In this document: positions 46,210-55,086 of the stretch, one piece after another
Layout: the number at the start of each line of letters is the position of its first letter
Position numbering within the stretch: position 1 is the stretch's first letter
From: Klebsiella pneumoniae
GTDB lineage: Bacteria; Pseudomonadota; Gammaproteobacteria; Eutrophobiales; Eutrophobiaceae
Direction: 5' to 3'
NCBI GenBank assembly: GCA_945878555.1
Contig: CAMDWI010000012.1
Span: forward strand, 1-64,000
Length of the DNA stretch: 64,000 nt
Made by a program: the position numbers and the translations under genes
Notes under the pieces: generated by a model
What the model was told of the DNA's origin: nothing
Seen by the model: the letters and a program-made list of their open reading frames with translations, nothing else
Database searches by the model: none

Positions 46210-46620
46210 ATGAAAAACTTATTAAAACTTGGCCTATTGGCAACCCTGTTTACAGTTCTTACTTATGCGAATGCACAGGAAAATGCCATGCCGCAGAAAG
46301 AATCAATGATGCAATGCCCGATGATGGAGGATATGACTTCGTTGCAAAAAGACATGGGCAGTATGATGGGCGAAATGGGGGGTATGTTGGAAAGCATGCC
46401 CAATCCGGTTATGAAAGAGCGCATGCAAGCGATGCATGATCATATGGCAACCATGATGGCACAGATGCAGAAAATGCAGGAAGGCATGGATAGCATGATG
46501 AAAGACGGTATGATGGGCGGGTCGATGATGCAAGGTGACAAAATGGACAGCAAAAGTATAAACGACGCTCCCGTCGTTGTTACCCCAGAAGATCATAAAG
46601 AGCATCATCCAGACAAGTAG
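46210..46620 (+). CDS. Methionine-rich periplasmic protein, probable copper binding
   Basis: A signal peptide (about residues 1-22, ending ANAQ) precedes a helical region extremely rich in Met and Asp/Glu (CPMMEDMTSLQKDMGSMMGEMGGML, MQAMHDHMATMMAQMQKMQEGM). The tail contains His (EDHKEHHPDK). About one residue in four is Met. Such Met/His clusters bind Cu(I)/Ag(I) in the periplasm, as in CopK- or CopC-region proteins, but no exact family is recognised. The AAGAAGGTAAAGACAATG context gives a good ribosome-binding site. It fits the copper theme of the right half of the window. Confidence 0.75.
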   Translation: MKNLLKLGLLATLFTVLTYANAQENAMPQKESMMQCPMMEDMTSLQKDMGSMMGEMGGMLESMPNPVMKERMQAMHDHMATMMAQMQKMQEGMDSMMKDGMMGGSMMQGDKMDSKSINDAPVVVTPEDHKEHHPDK

Positions 46621-46791
46621 CAATAATGTAAACAACGTAGAAACCGAAGTCCTGGAATATTTAGTGAGCCAGGAACATTGGAGTCACGTCTATAAAGCAA
46701 AACGGGGACCAGACCTGAGTCAGGATGATGCCAGTGTTTTCTTTTGAGAACATACGTGAGCAAACTCCCACAGATGCGTCAGTGATGGAAG

Positions 46792-48189
46792 TTAACTTGT
46801 CAGTGCCGTACCCTGCTGTGCAAGCATCCGCTCGATAGATTCGATTCCACAAGTCAGATCTTCATCCGGGATATTATATACCGGCGCAAAGCCACCCCCA
46901 GGTGTACGGAAGTTGGTAGTCTGCCCCTGATACAGGCGTGCCGCTGTCCATTGTACTTGACCGTCGTAGACGTAATTTCGGATATCAAACTTCAACAGTT
47001 CAGGATTATCCTTGGTCCCGCTTACCCGTTCGCCCGGCGTAATAATCGCCTGTGCAACATAGTCACCTGCCAGAATATCTTCCCAGACGCGCTTGGTTAT
47101 TTTGTCGCCGCGATAGGCTGCACGGCTACCATACCCGGCAGTAGGTTTGAAAAAAAGGTGACGGCGTTCACGCCATAGTCGCTCACCATACTTTCTGTCC
47201 ACGACTTCTGTGTGCGGAATATTTGCCAGCAGAACATCCTGAATATCGTGCGGCACACCGAACTCCTGTAATTTTGCGGGATCGCTGAACAGCACCAGAT
47301 TACGCTTGTCAGCATACAATGCGTGCGCTTGAGGATGCGGCGTCAGGACCACGGCGTGCTGAAGGTAGGCCGTGCGTAAAGTTGCACTGGCCGGCGCCTC
47401 TAGCAGGAAGTCGGTCAGCCGATTGTAGACCAGATCGATTGCGATATTTTGATGCCACAAGACGCCTTCATGTAATCGTAGTGCGGATGGATCTACGATC
47501 AGAGCCTGCAAACCATAGCGCTGAAACAGTTGTTGAAATAACAGAAATTCCGGATACAGATACTGTTGTTCGGGAGCTTCGTCCACGATGGCAATGGTAC
47601 GCAACGGCCGGTCGCGCATACTTAGACGCCATTCGGCCTGAAACATATCAACGATGTTCTGTTCAAGCGCTGCAGCAGTCGCCGAGGTCGAAACAATTTC
47701 TTTCATGACTCCACAACATGCATGCTGCGCACGGGCCAATACGGCATTCAGCATCGCTCCGCCCGCATTAGTATTGATCTCGATGAGTCCGATGCTGTCG
47801 TCGTGCAGGTGGAAATCGTAACCGAAAAATACGCCCTTCGCACCACCCGGATCGTGTCTTGCTATGGCTCCTGCATTGGCGAAAATATGATCATGATAGG
47901 CCGGTAGCGCCACAACTGACTCTACTGCGCGCACCACGGTTGCCATGCGCTCGATGTGACTGGCAGAAACGAACACGGGACGCGCAGAAAAAAGGTATGG
48001 GCATCGTTGTTCGATAAGCGTAAATAACCCGGGTACTTGTAGTTCTGACATTAACGCGTTTTTAAGTGCGCCATCCTCCAGGCTGATACAGAAACACTTG
48101 CTATTCAACATTTCAATCGCTTGATCTGCGACCTTAGTTCCACAGGTTACACAGGTCGATGTCGTATTGGTTGGTATTTTCTCATTCAT
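46792..48189 (-). CDS. ATP-grasp-like enzyme, function unknown
   Basis: The 465-residue cytoplasmic protein shows ATP-grasp features. LIEINTNAGGAML lies near residue 135, a mid-protein acidic patch (IAIVDEAPEQQYLYPEFLLFQQLF) follows, and GERLWRERRHLFFKPTAGYGSRAAYRGDKITKRVWEDIL and YVAQAIITPGERV form the likely nucleotide-lysine region. KFDIRNYVYDGQVQWTAARLYQGQTTNFRTPGGGFAPVY lies near the end. An N-terminal CVTCGTKV and CFCIS supply a possible metal site. It resembles uncharacterised glutathionylspermidine-synthase/carboxylate-amine-ligase-like proteins. The substrate is unknown. Confidence 0.65.
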   Translation of the reverse strand: MNEKIPTNTTSTCVTCGTKVADQAIEMLNSKCFCISLEDGALKNALMSELQVPGLFTLIEQRCPYLFSARPVFVSASHIERMATVVRAVESVVALPAYHDHIFANAGAIARHDPGGAKGVFFGYDFHLHDDSIGLIEINTNAGGAMLNAVLARAQHACCGVMKEIVSTSATAAALEQNIVDMFQAEWRLSMRDRPLRTIAIVDEAPEQQYLYPEFLLFQQLFQRYGLQALIVDPSALRLHEGVLWHQNIAIDLVYNRLTDFLLEAPASATLRTAYLQHAVVLTPHPQAHALYADKRNLVLFSDPAKLQEFGVPHDIQDVLLANIPHTEVVDRKYGERLWRERRHLFFKPTAGYGSRAAYRGDKITKRVWEDILAGDYVAQAIITPGERVSGTKDNPELLKFDIRNYVYDGQVQWTAARLYQGQTTNFRTPGGGFAPVYNIPDEDLTCGIESIERMLAQQGTALTS

Positions 48190-48219
48190 ACTGGTTTCTT
48201 CCAGATCTGCAATCCAGAC

Positions 48220-48602
48220 TTATGTGGACAACTCACTCTCCAGCGCCTCTGGCGCGTTTTGGGCCAATGCGATCTTAAACTTCGTTATGCCATTTGCGGA
48301 TGTTATCATGATGCTGCCCCCATGGCTCTCAATGATGGATTTTACGATAGCAAGTCCAAGACCCGCTTCATTGACTGTACGATGCCGTGAGGGATCGACA
48401 CGATAGAATCGATCGAAAAGTCTCGATAAATGCTCAGGGGGAATCCCGGTTCCGGGATTCTCGAAAGTAACAAGTACAGTATTAGTCATCACAGCCAGTG
48501 TTACGGTGACAGTTTGTGCAGGCGGCGTGTAACGAATGGCATTAGAAATCAGGTTACTTAACGCTCGACGCAGCATCAAACGATCGCCGCGTACAGAGGG
48601 TG
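48220..48602 (-). pseudogene. 3' remnant of a CusS/CopS-like heavy-metal sensor histidine kinase
   Basis: Only the ATP-binding HATPase domain remains. The coding strand reads VRGDRLMLRRALSNLISNAI (N-box), then FENPGTGIPPEHLSRLFDRF and AGLGLAIVKSIIESHGG, all typical of CusS/CopS kinases. Upstream, similarity ends around 48600 and an in-frame stop occurs about 50 bp further. The sensor, HAMP and His-box regions are missing. ATG 48579 gives 119 residues but no functional kinase. It lies 30 bp upstream of the ATP-grasp gene on the same strand. Confidence 0.85.
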
Positions 48603-48875
48603 CACTTCGAGGAACAAGCCAGAAAGAAAGACTGCAATCAGTGGCGACGGTTTATGGAATTTTCAGGTCGTTGGGAACAGGCGAATAAAGTCGATAATTT
48701 CATATCTGCTCTTGAATCCTTAAATCTCAAACAAGACGAAATCATTGCAGGAAAAGCAGTAGCCGAGTGGCTCAACTGGGCAAAAGCATGGGCAAGACAA
48801 TATAATCCTTTACCAAACGATATTGAAACGATGTTCGAGTCAATTTCAAAGGTGGAATCATGGACGTCTTCATGA
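48600..48875 (+). pseudogene. 3' fragment of an unidentified gene joined head-on to the kinase remnant
   Basis: The 91-codon frame encodes a typical C-terminal segment: EEQARKKDCNQWRRFMEFSG, then FISALESLNLKQDE and VAEWLNWAKAWARQYNPL. Proteins with such W..FI.A.E...WL.WA..YA ends are several hundred residues long, so the start at GTG 48600 is just the junction. No upstream portion is present. The stop is immediately followed by a TAA-N6-TTAAC repeat. The family is not identified. Confidence 0.6.
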
Positions 48876-48876
48876 A

Positions 48877-48900
48877 TTTTGTTAAGTAGCGTTAACAAAA
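48877..48900. repeat. dif-like TAA-N6-TTAAC repeat, copy 1
   Basis: TTTTGTTAA-GTAGCG-TTAACAAAA has perfect 9-bp arms around a 6-bp spacer, one base after the stop codon of the 91-codon fragment. The TAA-N6-TTA core matches the layout of XerCD dif sites. Related copies are at 52277, 55050 and 55087. Confidence 0.6.
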
Positions 48901-48993
48901 GTAATATTTTTTGAAATATACCCATCCCTCCTCTACAATTATGTCTTGATATCACTAAGAATCATCCTGTCCACCCATAATAAGAATACAGAT

Positions 48994-49278
48994 ATGACGA
49001 AGTCTGAATTGATAGTAAATATTGCCCAGAAGCACTCACACCTCCCACAAAGTGATATTGAACTCGCAATCAATGCCTTACTGGAACACATCACCCTCGT
49101 CTTATCGCAAGGTATCCGTGTCGAGATCAGGGGGTTTGGAGTTTTTTCCGTGCGCTATCGGGCGGCAAAGATTGGTAGAAATCCTAAAACGGGTGAATCC
49201 GTTCCTTTAACTGAGAAATATGTGCCCTGTTTCAAACCGGGTAAAGAAATGGCTATCAGAATCAATACTAGTGTGTAA
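48994..49278 (+). CDS. ihfB: Integration host factor beta-like DNA-bending protein
   Basis: This 94-residue HU/IHF protein starts at ATG 48994 (MTKSELIVNIAQ), the same N-terminus as E. coli IhfB; the ORF-track start 16 codons upstream is rejected. It shows the beta-arm motif GRNPKTGESVPLTEKYVPCFKPGKEM and the RVEIRGFGVFSVRYR strand. The genomic neighbourhood is not the usual rpsA-ihfB locus, so it may be a second, mobile-associated copy. Its last 11 bp overlap the end of the convergent EAL gene. Confidence 0.88.
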   Translation: MTKSELIVNIAQKHSHLPQSDIELAINALLEHITLVLSQGIRVEIRGFGVFSVRYRAAKIGRNPKTGESVPLTEKYVPCFKPGKEMAIRINTSV

Positions 49279-51409
49279 GTTTTATCTCACTGACTTCCTT
49301 CGGCTTGGAGAAGTAGTATCCCTGCCCCATATCGCAGCCAAGTTCCGATAAAATCGTATATTGTTCCTTCGTTTCAACACCTTCAGCTACAACCCTGATC
49401 CCAATGCCATTCGCCATTCCGATGATCCCCTTAACCAGTGCTGTGGCATCATTACCTTTGGTCAGTCCGATAATAAATTCCCGGTCTATTTTTAATGCGT
49501 TGACGGGGAATCGTCGCAAATAGCTGAGTGAAGAATATCCCGTCCCAAAATCATCGATATAGATATCCATGCCCTTCGACTTTAACAAATGCAATTCTGG
49601 GATGACTACCTCAGGGTTTTCAATCAGTGCTGATTCGGTGATTTCAAGGACAATCCTGTTGCCGGAACTCCCAAAGTCGTACTGTTTGAGAGTCTCGATA
49701 AACCGTTCAGACATACCGCTCTGTCTTAACTGAAATGATGAAACATTTACCGATATGTATTTGTTTGTTACACCACTGTCAGACCAGTCCTTGAGCTGTT
49801 TTACAGCCTGCTCAAACACCCAATAGCCAACTGTTATTATCAGCCCTGTATTTTCAGCAATGGCGATAAATTGCCCTGGGGGCATTTCACCCAGACGTGG
49901 ATTTTTCCAGCGTAGCAGTGACTCAAAACCAACGACCGATTTATCCTTGATACTGACGATGGGTTGATACGCCAGCCTTAATTCATTATTCTTAACTGCG
50001 CTTTGTAACTCTGTCTCTATGGCATGCTCAGTCGTTGACTGATCTTCTAAAGTCTTTGAATAATATTTAAATGGTTCATCAAAATCACGGGCTGCTGTCA
50101 GCGCAATACTGGCATGTCTCAATAGTTCGTCTGGTTCATTACCATCTCTGGGGTGTACTGCAATCCCCGCCCTGTAATGCAATACAATATCGACTGAATT
50201 TTCAGTAATCACCTGAGGCAGATTGTTAATTACCTTTCTTGTCACTGCCGTCAGATCACTTGTATTGGCAATATCAGTCAATAGTACAACAAAATCATGC
50301 GAGTCCACCTTGGCAATAGTGTCACCGGGTCTGATCAAATCACGGAGCATCAATCCAAATCGATACAGGACAGCATCCCCAACGAATACACCAAACACAT
50401 CAACTATCTTTCGGTAATTTTCTAAATTAATCGACATAACAGCTGTAATTCGGTTACTTCTGTATCCATAACCCGAAACAGTTTGCCTGAAACGGTCGAT
50501 CAAGAGATTGCGGTTCGGTAAGCCTGTAACGACATCATGATAAGTTACGTATAGTAACTTCTGTTCATTCACAATCTGGGTAAGTCCTATTGAAGTATCG
50601 GCCGCCAACTCGCTTAACAGGCGTATTTCGTCTTCATCGAATGTGTTTGACTGCCCAGAATAAAACGTAAATGAACCCGCTATTTTGTTATTAACCAGAA
50701 GCGGGAACCCTGCGCATGAATTTATGCCGTATTCACTGGATTTAATACTCCACTGTTCAGATATCGTCTCTTGGCTGAAGTCATTGATAACAACAACACG
50801 TTTTTCACTGAAAACAACGCCTGAAGGTTCCCGGGCCAAGGCCTGTGTGTCTGTTAATGCAATCACCGACGGGGAAATGACGTGCTTGACATCTCCCCCA
50901 ATCGCGACAATTTCCAGCAATTTGGTTTCTTCATTAATCAGCCGTATACACACAGCTTTATATCCACCATGTTCCACCGCAATCTTGCAAGCTAGATCAA
51001 GCAAATTCTGCTTTTCACTGGTGCGGAGTATTTCAGCGTTGATGGCGCTTAACACAACATAGACACGATTTAATTTTTCAATTTTTGCTTCACGCTTCAG
51101 AATTCTGTTAATGCTTCGCTGAATCAGTACATGCAGAAGCAGATAGGTGACAATTACAAATAATGCCCCTTTAATAAGCTCAATGGTATGAAGAGGAATT
51201 TGCGTTGCGGACGATATTGATAATGCCAACTGCCCAGAGCCCGTGATCCAGATCAACGAAATAATCAGATAGATCAGCGAGATTCGCGTAGCTGTGTATT
51301 TGGCGCCTGTCTTTTTGGTCAACTCTGAGAGTTTATTTTTTTTGTTATTCATCCCCCACCACGCAAATGACAAAAGCATTTGGACAATCGTGACTACAAT
51401 AACCCGCAT
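49268..51409 (-). CDS. GAF-GGDEF-EAL membrane protein with degenerate GGDEF, probable c-di-GMP phosphodiesterase
   Basis: Two N-terminal membrane helices (about residues 42-65 and 78-100) precede a GAF domain (about 120-270). The GGDEF domain (about 280-440) has its signature replaced by VDSHDFVVLL, so cyclase activity is unlikely. The EAL domain (about 450-700) reads ESLLRW for EALLRW and keeps VNVSSFQL, LEITESAL, YIDDFGTGYSSLSYL, ALKID and VVAEGVET, i.e. the metal- and c-di-GMP-binding residues. It probably degrades c-di-GMP. ATG 51352 (MNNKKNKL) is an alternative start; the ORF-track N-terminus adds 19 residues. Confidence 0.92.
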   Translation of the reverse strand: MRVIVVTIVQMLLSFAWWGMNNKKNKLSELTKKTGAKYTATRISLIYLIISLIWITGSGQLALSISSATQIPLHTIELIKGALFVIVTYLLLHVLIQRSINRILKREAKIEKLNRVYVVLSAINAEILRTSEKQNLLDLACKIAVEHGGYKAVCIRLINEETKLLEIVAIGGDVKHVISPSVIALTDTQALAREPSGVVFSEKRVVVINDFSQETISEQWSIKSSEYGINSCAGFPLLVNNKIAGSFTFYSGQSNTFDEDEIRLLSELAADTSIGLTQIVNEQKLLYVTYHDVVTGLPNRNLLIDRFRQTVSGYGYRSNRITAVMSINLENYRKIVDVFGVFVGDAVLYRFGLMLRDLIRPGDTIAKVDSHDFVVLLTDIANTSDLTAVTRKVINNLPQVITENSVDIVLHYRAGIAVHPRDGNEPDELLRHASIALTAARDFDEPFKYYSKTLEDQSTTEHAIETELQSAVKNNELRLAYQPIVSIKDKSVVGFESLLRWKNPRLGEMPPGQFIAIAENTGLIITVGYWVFEQAVKQLKDWSDSGVTNKYISVNVSSFQLRQSGMSERFIETLKQYDFGSSGNRIVLEITESALIENPEVVIPELHLLKSKGMDIYIDDFGTGYSSLSYLRRFPVNALKIDREFIIGLTKGNDATALVKGIIGMANGIGIRVVAEGVETKEQYTILSELGCDMGQGYYFSKPKEVSEIKLTH

Positions 51410-51515
51410 TTATCACATATGGAAGTTATAATATGTGATACTTAAACTGGAATAACCAATTTATAGGCATTAACAGCAGTCGTTACTATCAACGTTTAAG
51501 GAGGTATTTTGGCAC

Positions 51516-52076
51516 TCAACGACTGCGAATCACGCGAAGAAGGGTGACGCCGAATAGGACGATCGGTAGGCCGAGCGCAAGTAGCGAAGCCGCTCTTTTG
51601 ATTACCGTCATATAGGGAAGAATGGTGGCAAGTAGGTGCATACGGTCCGGGTAATAGGCCAAGAGGGCCAGTACCGCTCCATTTTCAGCAAGATCAAAGA
51701 TCACATAACCAACAGCAAACGAATATAAGATCATTTGCAAGGCCCGTCTTAGGGAATAGGCCCTTAACGCATGCCGCATGAGCAAGAGTAAGGCGGGCAG
51801 CATGGCGAGTGGCAACATGACATCGACAGTAAGATTACGGAAGGCATAGTTATCTCGACCCTCCTCCCCGTATGCTGTCAGACGCTGATATATCTCTTCT
51901 TCCGAAAAGGACGGTTTTATATCCAGGAGCACACCGCCGTTACTTACACTCTGAAAGTTGTGTACGCTGCCACGAAAATCCAATGCGTGTATGGCAAACG
52001 CGATCAGAGCAGCCGTAGCAAGCGCAAATACAAAAAATGCGCGGCTATCAAGTAGAGGTGTCGTTTTGATGTGCAT
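51516..52076 (-). CDS. Four-helix integral membrane protein, unknown function
   Basis: No family is recognised. Membrane segments are at about residues 12-32, 87-106, 117-137 and 155-180, with a periplasmic loop (residues 33-85) between the first two containing SVHNFQSVSNGGVLLDIKPSFSEEEIYQRL. Arg-rich ends suggest normal inner-membrane topology. Resemblance to small tetraspan proteins of unknown role is generic only. It lies between the EAL gene and a TAA-N6-TTAAC repeat. Confidence 0.6.
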   Translation of the reverse strand: MHIKTTPLLDSRAFFVFALATAALIAFAIHALDFRGSVHNFQSVSNGGVLLDIKPSFSEEEIYQRLTAYGEEGRDNYAFRNLTVDVMLPLAMLPALLLLMRHALRAYSLRRALQMILYSFAVGYVIFDLAENGAVLALLAYYPDRMHLLATILPYMTVIKRAASLLALGLPIVLFGVTLLRVIRSR

Positions 52077-52297
52077 CGCTGTTATGACGCTTAAATATTT
52101 TGTAACGTGACAGGCTGATGTACGGTTATCTCGCAGATGTCTAGCAAAGCGTGCATAAAGTTCTCCCCGTAGTCAGTTTGTTACTTACTGTAACTTTTAC
52201 AGACTAGTCTAGCCAATGTTGTGGCTATGTCCATATTATACGAGTGCCGCAAAGTTTAAAGTAGCCGTTGAATCCCGTTAATTTGCATTAACAAAAG
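52077..52297. other. Intergenic segment bearing a dif-like repeat
   Basis: This 221-bp gap contains no gene. It carries the promoter of the four-helix protein and, at its right end directly abutting the HEPN stop codon, the second TAA-N6-TTAAC repeat. Confidence 0.5.
52277..52296. repeat. dif-like TAA-N6-TTAAC repeat, copy 2
   Basis: GTTAA-TTTGCA-TTAACAAAA shares the arms of copy 1 with a different spacer. It ends one base from the stop codon of the HEPN gene, mirroring the position of copy 1 relative to its neighbouring ORF. Confidence 0.6.
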
Positions 52298-52972
52298 TTA
52301 TTTTTTCTGATTATTATAATATCTTATGTATGCCACCTCTATTTTCTTAACAAGCGTAGCTAGCTGTAACAATGATTTATTCACAAACTCGTCTGTTACT
52401 AAATTAGCATCATCACCAACTTCAGATACCATTTCACCAATAGTTTTTTTAATATCCTCTGGAATATCCCGATCAATTTTATGAATAAATCTATTTCTCA
52501 ATTCTCTAATAGCATCCAAATTTTTCCATAATTTCTTCTCAATATCTATATCGATACCGCAACTACTTATAAGCCAATTTACATATTTATTTATATATGG
52601 TAACTGCCGTTTTTTAAATTCAATAGAAGCACCTGTATCATGTGCGATTTCCTCACATAAACTTCCTATTAGCTGTTCTACGAGTGCCAGTGAAAATGAT
52701 ATTGTTGACAGCCTTAGATATTCAGGGAAATATTCAATATCAACACTGGCGGATTCGGAATATGCAAGATCATATTCAGCAGTTCCGTCTCCAGTAACCG
52801 TTTGTAAATTTGATATATGATGTTGAAGGTAGACTTTATTAAGTTCCCAATGTCTTTGTAGGGATTGAAATCTATACTTAAATTCCCAGAATGGTGCAAT
52901 ATATTGATCCTCTGTTTCATAGATGGGATCAATTAATAGTAGATTATAAAAATAGTCGTTTGGATCGTTCAT
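52298..52972 (-). CDS. HEPN-domain protein, candidate RNase effector of a defence cassette
   Basis: The 224-residue protein has the HEPN signature R-x4-H in IRELRNRFIHKID (about residues 160-165), within a helical domain preceded by FSLALVEQLIGSLCEEIAHDTG. This resembles MAE_28990/MAE_18760-type HEPN nucleases. Active HEPN proteins cut RNA, often to abort infection. It is AT-rich, on the same strand as and 129 bp downstream of the HNH and ATPase genes, and could be their third component or an independent insertion. Residues 1-60 are rich in Tyr and Asp and match nothing known to me. Confidence 0.75.
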   Translation of the reverse strand: MNDPNDYFYNLLLIDPIYETEDQYIAPFWEFKYRFQSLQRHWELNKVYLQHHISNLQTVTGDGTAEYDLAYSESASVDIEYFPEYLRLSTISFSLALVEQLIGSLCEEIAHDTGASIEFKKRQLPYINKYVNWLISSCGIDIDIEKKLWKNLDAIRELRNRFIHKIDRDIPEDIKKTIGEMVSEVGDDANLVTDEFVNKSLLQLATLVKKIEVAYIRYYNNQKK

Positions 52973-53101
52973 GTATTTTTGATTACAAGAGATGTCCTAA
53001 ACTCGTTTTAACGAAAGTAATAATTCAGTTACTCGGTCTTCGAACCTAAAATTTACAGGGCGAATCATGCACAAATGATAAATTAAACTAATCGATGCAT
53101 C

Positions 53102-53740
53102 CTATATTAGTCCCTTATTATTAGCGACGGCTGCCAACATACCAGAATATTCCATCCCCCCCTCTATTCTCCTGAGTAAATCCCTGCGTAAAAGCTCTTT
53201 TAATACTGGGTTTGATTCAAGAGAATGTCTATCGACAAGGGAACAGTAATCGCCGATGGACTGTATTTTGCGTGTAATTAATTCCAATCTTGCACTATTG
53301 TTCAGCTGAAGTATTCTTATTGTTATTTCTGCTCGAGCGTTCCCTGTTTTCCATTGTACCAATGGCCCAAGATGTTCAATCATATCTTCAACTGGATCGT
53401 TATGCGGGTCTATGAATTCATTGCCATCTTCATAATAATCATTCTTTCTCCTGTTACACTCCGTACATGCGATTGTAAGATTAGACCACTCAAAGTGAAG
53501 TGTCTCTTCTTTCGAAGACGGAACCTTATGTTCAATGTCGCCTGGAGTGTTATGGCCAATGGAGGATTCGCAATAAACGCACTTGTATCCTGACTCTTCT
53601 TTAAGCCGTGACTTAATGTCTGGATGGCGATATCTATACTTCTTTGTTGAGGAATCCTTGTCCGCAAGCCATTCTGCCAACCAAGTTTCAGCATTATTTT
53701 GCAATACTTCAGGAATTTGCATCTTGGCAATACTTCTCAT
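53102..53740 (-). CDS. PtuB-like HNH endonuclease of a Septu-type defence operon
   Basis: This 212-residue HNH nuclease carries two zinc-binding pairs, YKCVYCESS and IACTECNRRK, the catalytic histidine in GDIEHKVPSSKEETLHFEWSNL and the asparagine of SNL. The order CxxC-IEHKxP-SNL-CxxCNxxK is that of PtuB and similar HNH partners of defence ATPases. Its ATG overlaps the end of the ATPase gene (ATGA), so the pair is translationally coupled. The nuclease probably cuts DNA when released by its ATPase partner. No signal peptide is visible. Confidence 0.88.
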   Translation of the reverse strand: MRSIAKMQIPEVLQNNAETWLAEWLADKDSSTKKYRYRHPDIKSRLKEESGYKCVYCESSIGHNTPGDIEHKVPSSKEETLHFEWSNLTIACTECNRRKNDYYEDGNEFIDPHNDPVEDMIEHLGPLVQWKTGNARAEITIRILQLNNSARLELITRKIQSIGDYCSLVDRHSLESNPVLKELLRRDLLRRIEGGMEYSGMLAAVANNKGLI

Positions 53741-54945
53741 AACCCAAGCGCCCCGCGGTCGAGTCCAGCCTCTTCTAGTTCTCTAATAATTTTTTCGATT
53801 TTTTCGTTTGAATCAGAGGTCGAGTCATATTTGGCAAGAATATCTCTAACCCTAGTTTCAACCCATACAGGAATTGTTGTAGGCACATCAAGAATATCTC
53901 TAAGAACACTATCCGCAGATCCTGTTAAATCTGCCTCCTCTAATAATCGCGACTCAATCTTTTTATTCTCGTCATATGAAAGTGCGTAAACTTTGGCACG
54001 AGGATTGGATGTCACAATAAATGGACTGTGGGTTGCTACAATGAACCTGTTCTTTGGGAAAGCCTTTTCAAGCGAAGGAAGGAGAGTTCTTTGCATACTC
54101 GGATGCAAGTGGTTCTCTGGTTCATCAATAACTACAGTACAGCCATCGCGGTCTGATCCATACATGTATATTTGCCAGGTAATACCGAAAACGGAATTCA
54201 CTCCACCAGACATGGCGTCTAAGGCAAAGGTTCCGGTTTTAGTGACTAGAACAACATCAGGCATTCTTACTTCTAACTTTTCAAATCCCAATGACACTGG
54301 AAGTACATGCTTTAATACCTCCTGGAACCCCTCGAAGAGTTCTCTGTACTCTGGATTCTCAGCCACTGCCTGATTTCCATAACCAAACAGAGCCAATGAA
54401 ATCAAAGATTGTTTGAGCACCATACCCGGATTTTGGACTTTGGCCGACATCTGCGTCTGCTGAAGTAAAGTCTGGAATTCTTGGTAGTGCTGCTGATTTG
54501 TTTTTGGGTTTATAGGAAGTGTGTCAACTCGTTGGAATGTCATGGATGGCCGATGTGAGGGTATATGCAACCCTTCCAAGTTGGGCTTATCACTGTATTG
54601 GAGTTGATACTGAGGATTGTCTTTGCTGGGTGGTGGCATCAACAAACTACAACTAGGTGAATCTGAATATCTGATACTGCCAATTGTAGTAGAGCCGGGA
54701 TCAGGTTTTTCTCGATCAGATAGTTCAAGGATATCAGAGTAAATGCGCAGTTTTCCCTTTTTTCCCAGATGTGGAACGGCCAGAAAACTTAAGTTCCACC
54801 CGAAGTGACTGCTAATTACATTTAGAATAGTAGTCTTTCCACATCCATTTGCTCCCGTGAGGACTGTTGTATGAGAACGCGTATCTATGTTAACGATTGA
54901 GAATTGTCGCCAATTCGATAATTCAAGAGCATCAATGGTATTCAT
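53737..54945 (-). CDS. PtuA-like AAA/ABC-type ATPase of a Septu-type defence operon
   Basis: This 402-residue OLD/PtuA-type ATPase has Walker A LTGANGCGKTTILNVIS (about residues 30-46) in an N-terminus (MNTIDALELSNWRQFS) typical of SMC-like AAA_15/AAA_21 proteins. An ABC-signature-like LDAMSGGVNSVFGI follows near 245, then Walker B TVVIDEPENHLHPSMQRTLLP and the H-loop VATHSPFIVTS. There is no long coiled-coil insert or TOPRIM, so it is compact compared with OLD nucleases. Directly coupled to the HNH gene, it likely senses infection or nucleotides and controls the nuclease. It is the first gene after a dif-like repeat pair. Confidence 0.86.
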   Translation of the reverse strand: MNTIDALELSNWRQFSIVNIDTRSHTTVLTGANGCGKTTILNVISSHFGWNLSFLAVPHLGKKGKLRIYSDILELSDREKPDPGSTTIGSIRYSDSPSCSLLMPPPSKDNPQYQLQYSDKPNLEGLHIPSHRPSMTFQRVDTLPINPKTNQQHYQEFQTLLQQTQMSAKVQNPGMVLKQSLISLALFGYGNQAVAENPEYRELFEGFQEVLKHVLPVSLGFEKLEVRMPDVVLVTKTGTFALDAMSGGVNSVFGITWQIYMYGSDRDGCTVVIDEPENHLHPSMQRTLLPSLEKAFPKNRFIVATHSPFIVTSNPRAKVYALSYDENKKIESRLLEEADLTGSADSVLRDILDVPTTIPVWVETRVRDILAKYDSTSDSNEKIEKIIRELEEAGLDRGALGL

Positions 54946-55049
54946 TCGTCACACCCCGTTATATATGGCCAACAATCGTTAACGCGTCACTGTTACGATT
55001 TTCTTGGATCTGGAAACCGATTCTATTGCAAACTCTGCATTAATAAACC

Positions 55050-55069
55050 GTTAATTCATGTTAACAAAA
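55050..55069. repeat. dif-like TAA-N6-TTAAC repeat, copy 3
   Basis: GTTAA-TTCATG-TTAACAAAA matches copies 1 and 2 in arms and spacing. It lies about 105 bp upstream of the ATPase gene. Confidence 0.6.
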
Positions 55070-55086
55070 ATATCTTATTCAAACAC

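Noticed and set aside
46303-46635. Histidine-rich 110-aa ORF antisense to the Met-rich protein
   Set aside because: The His/Phe pattern is just the reverse complement of ATG-rich codons; no start context or homology supports it.
46661-46852. 63-aa minus-strand ORF after the Met-rich gene
   Set aside because: It overlaps the 3' end of the ATP-grasp-like gene and shows no coding features.
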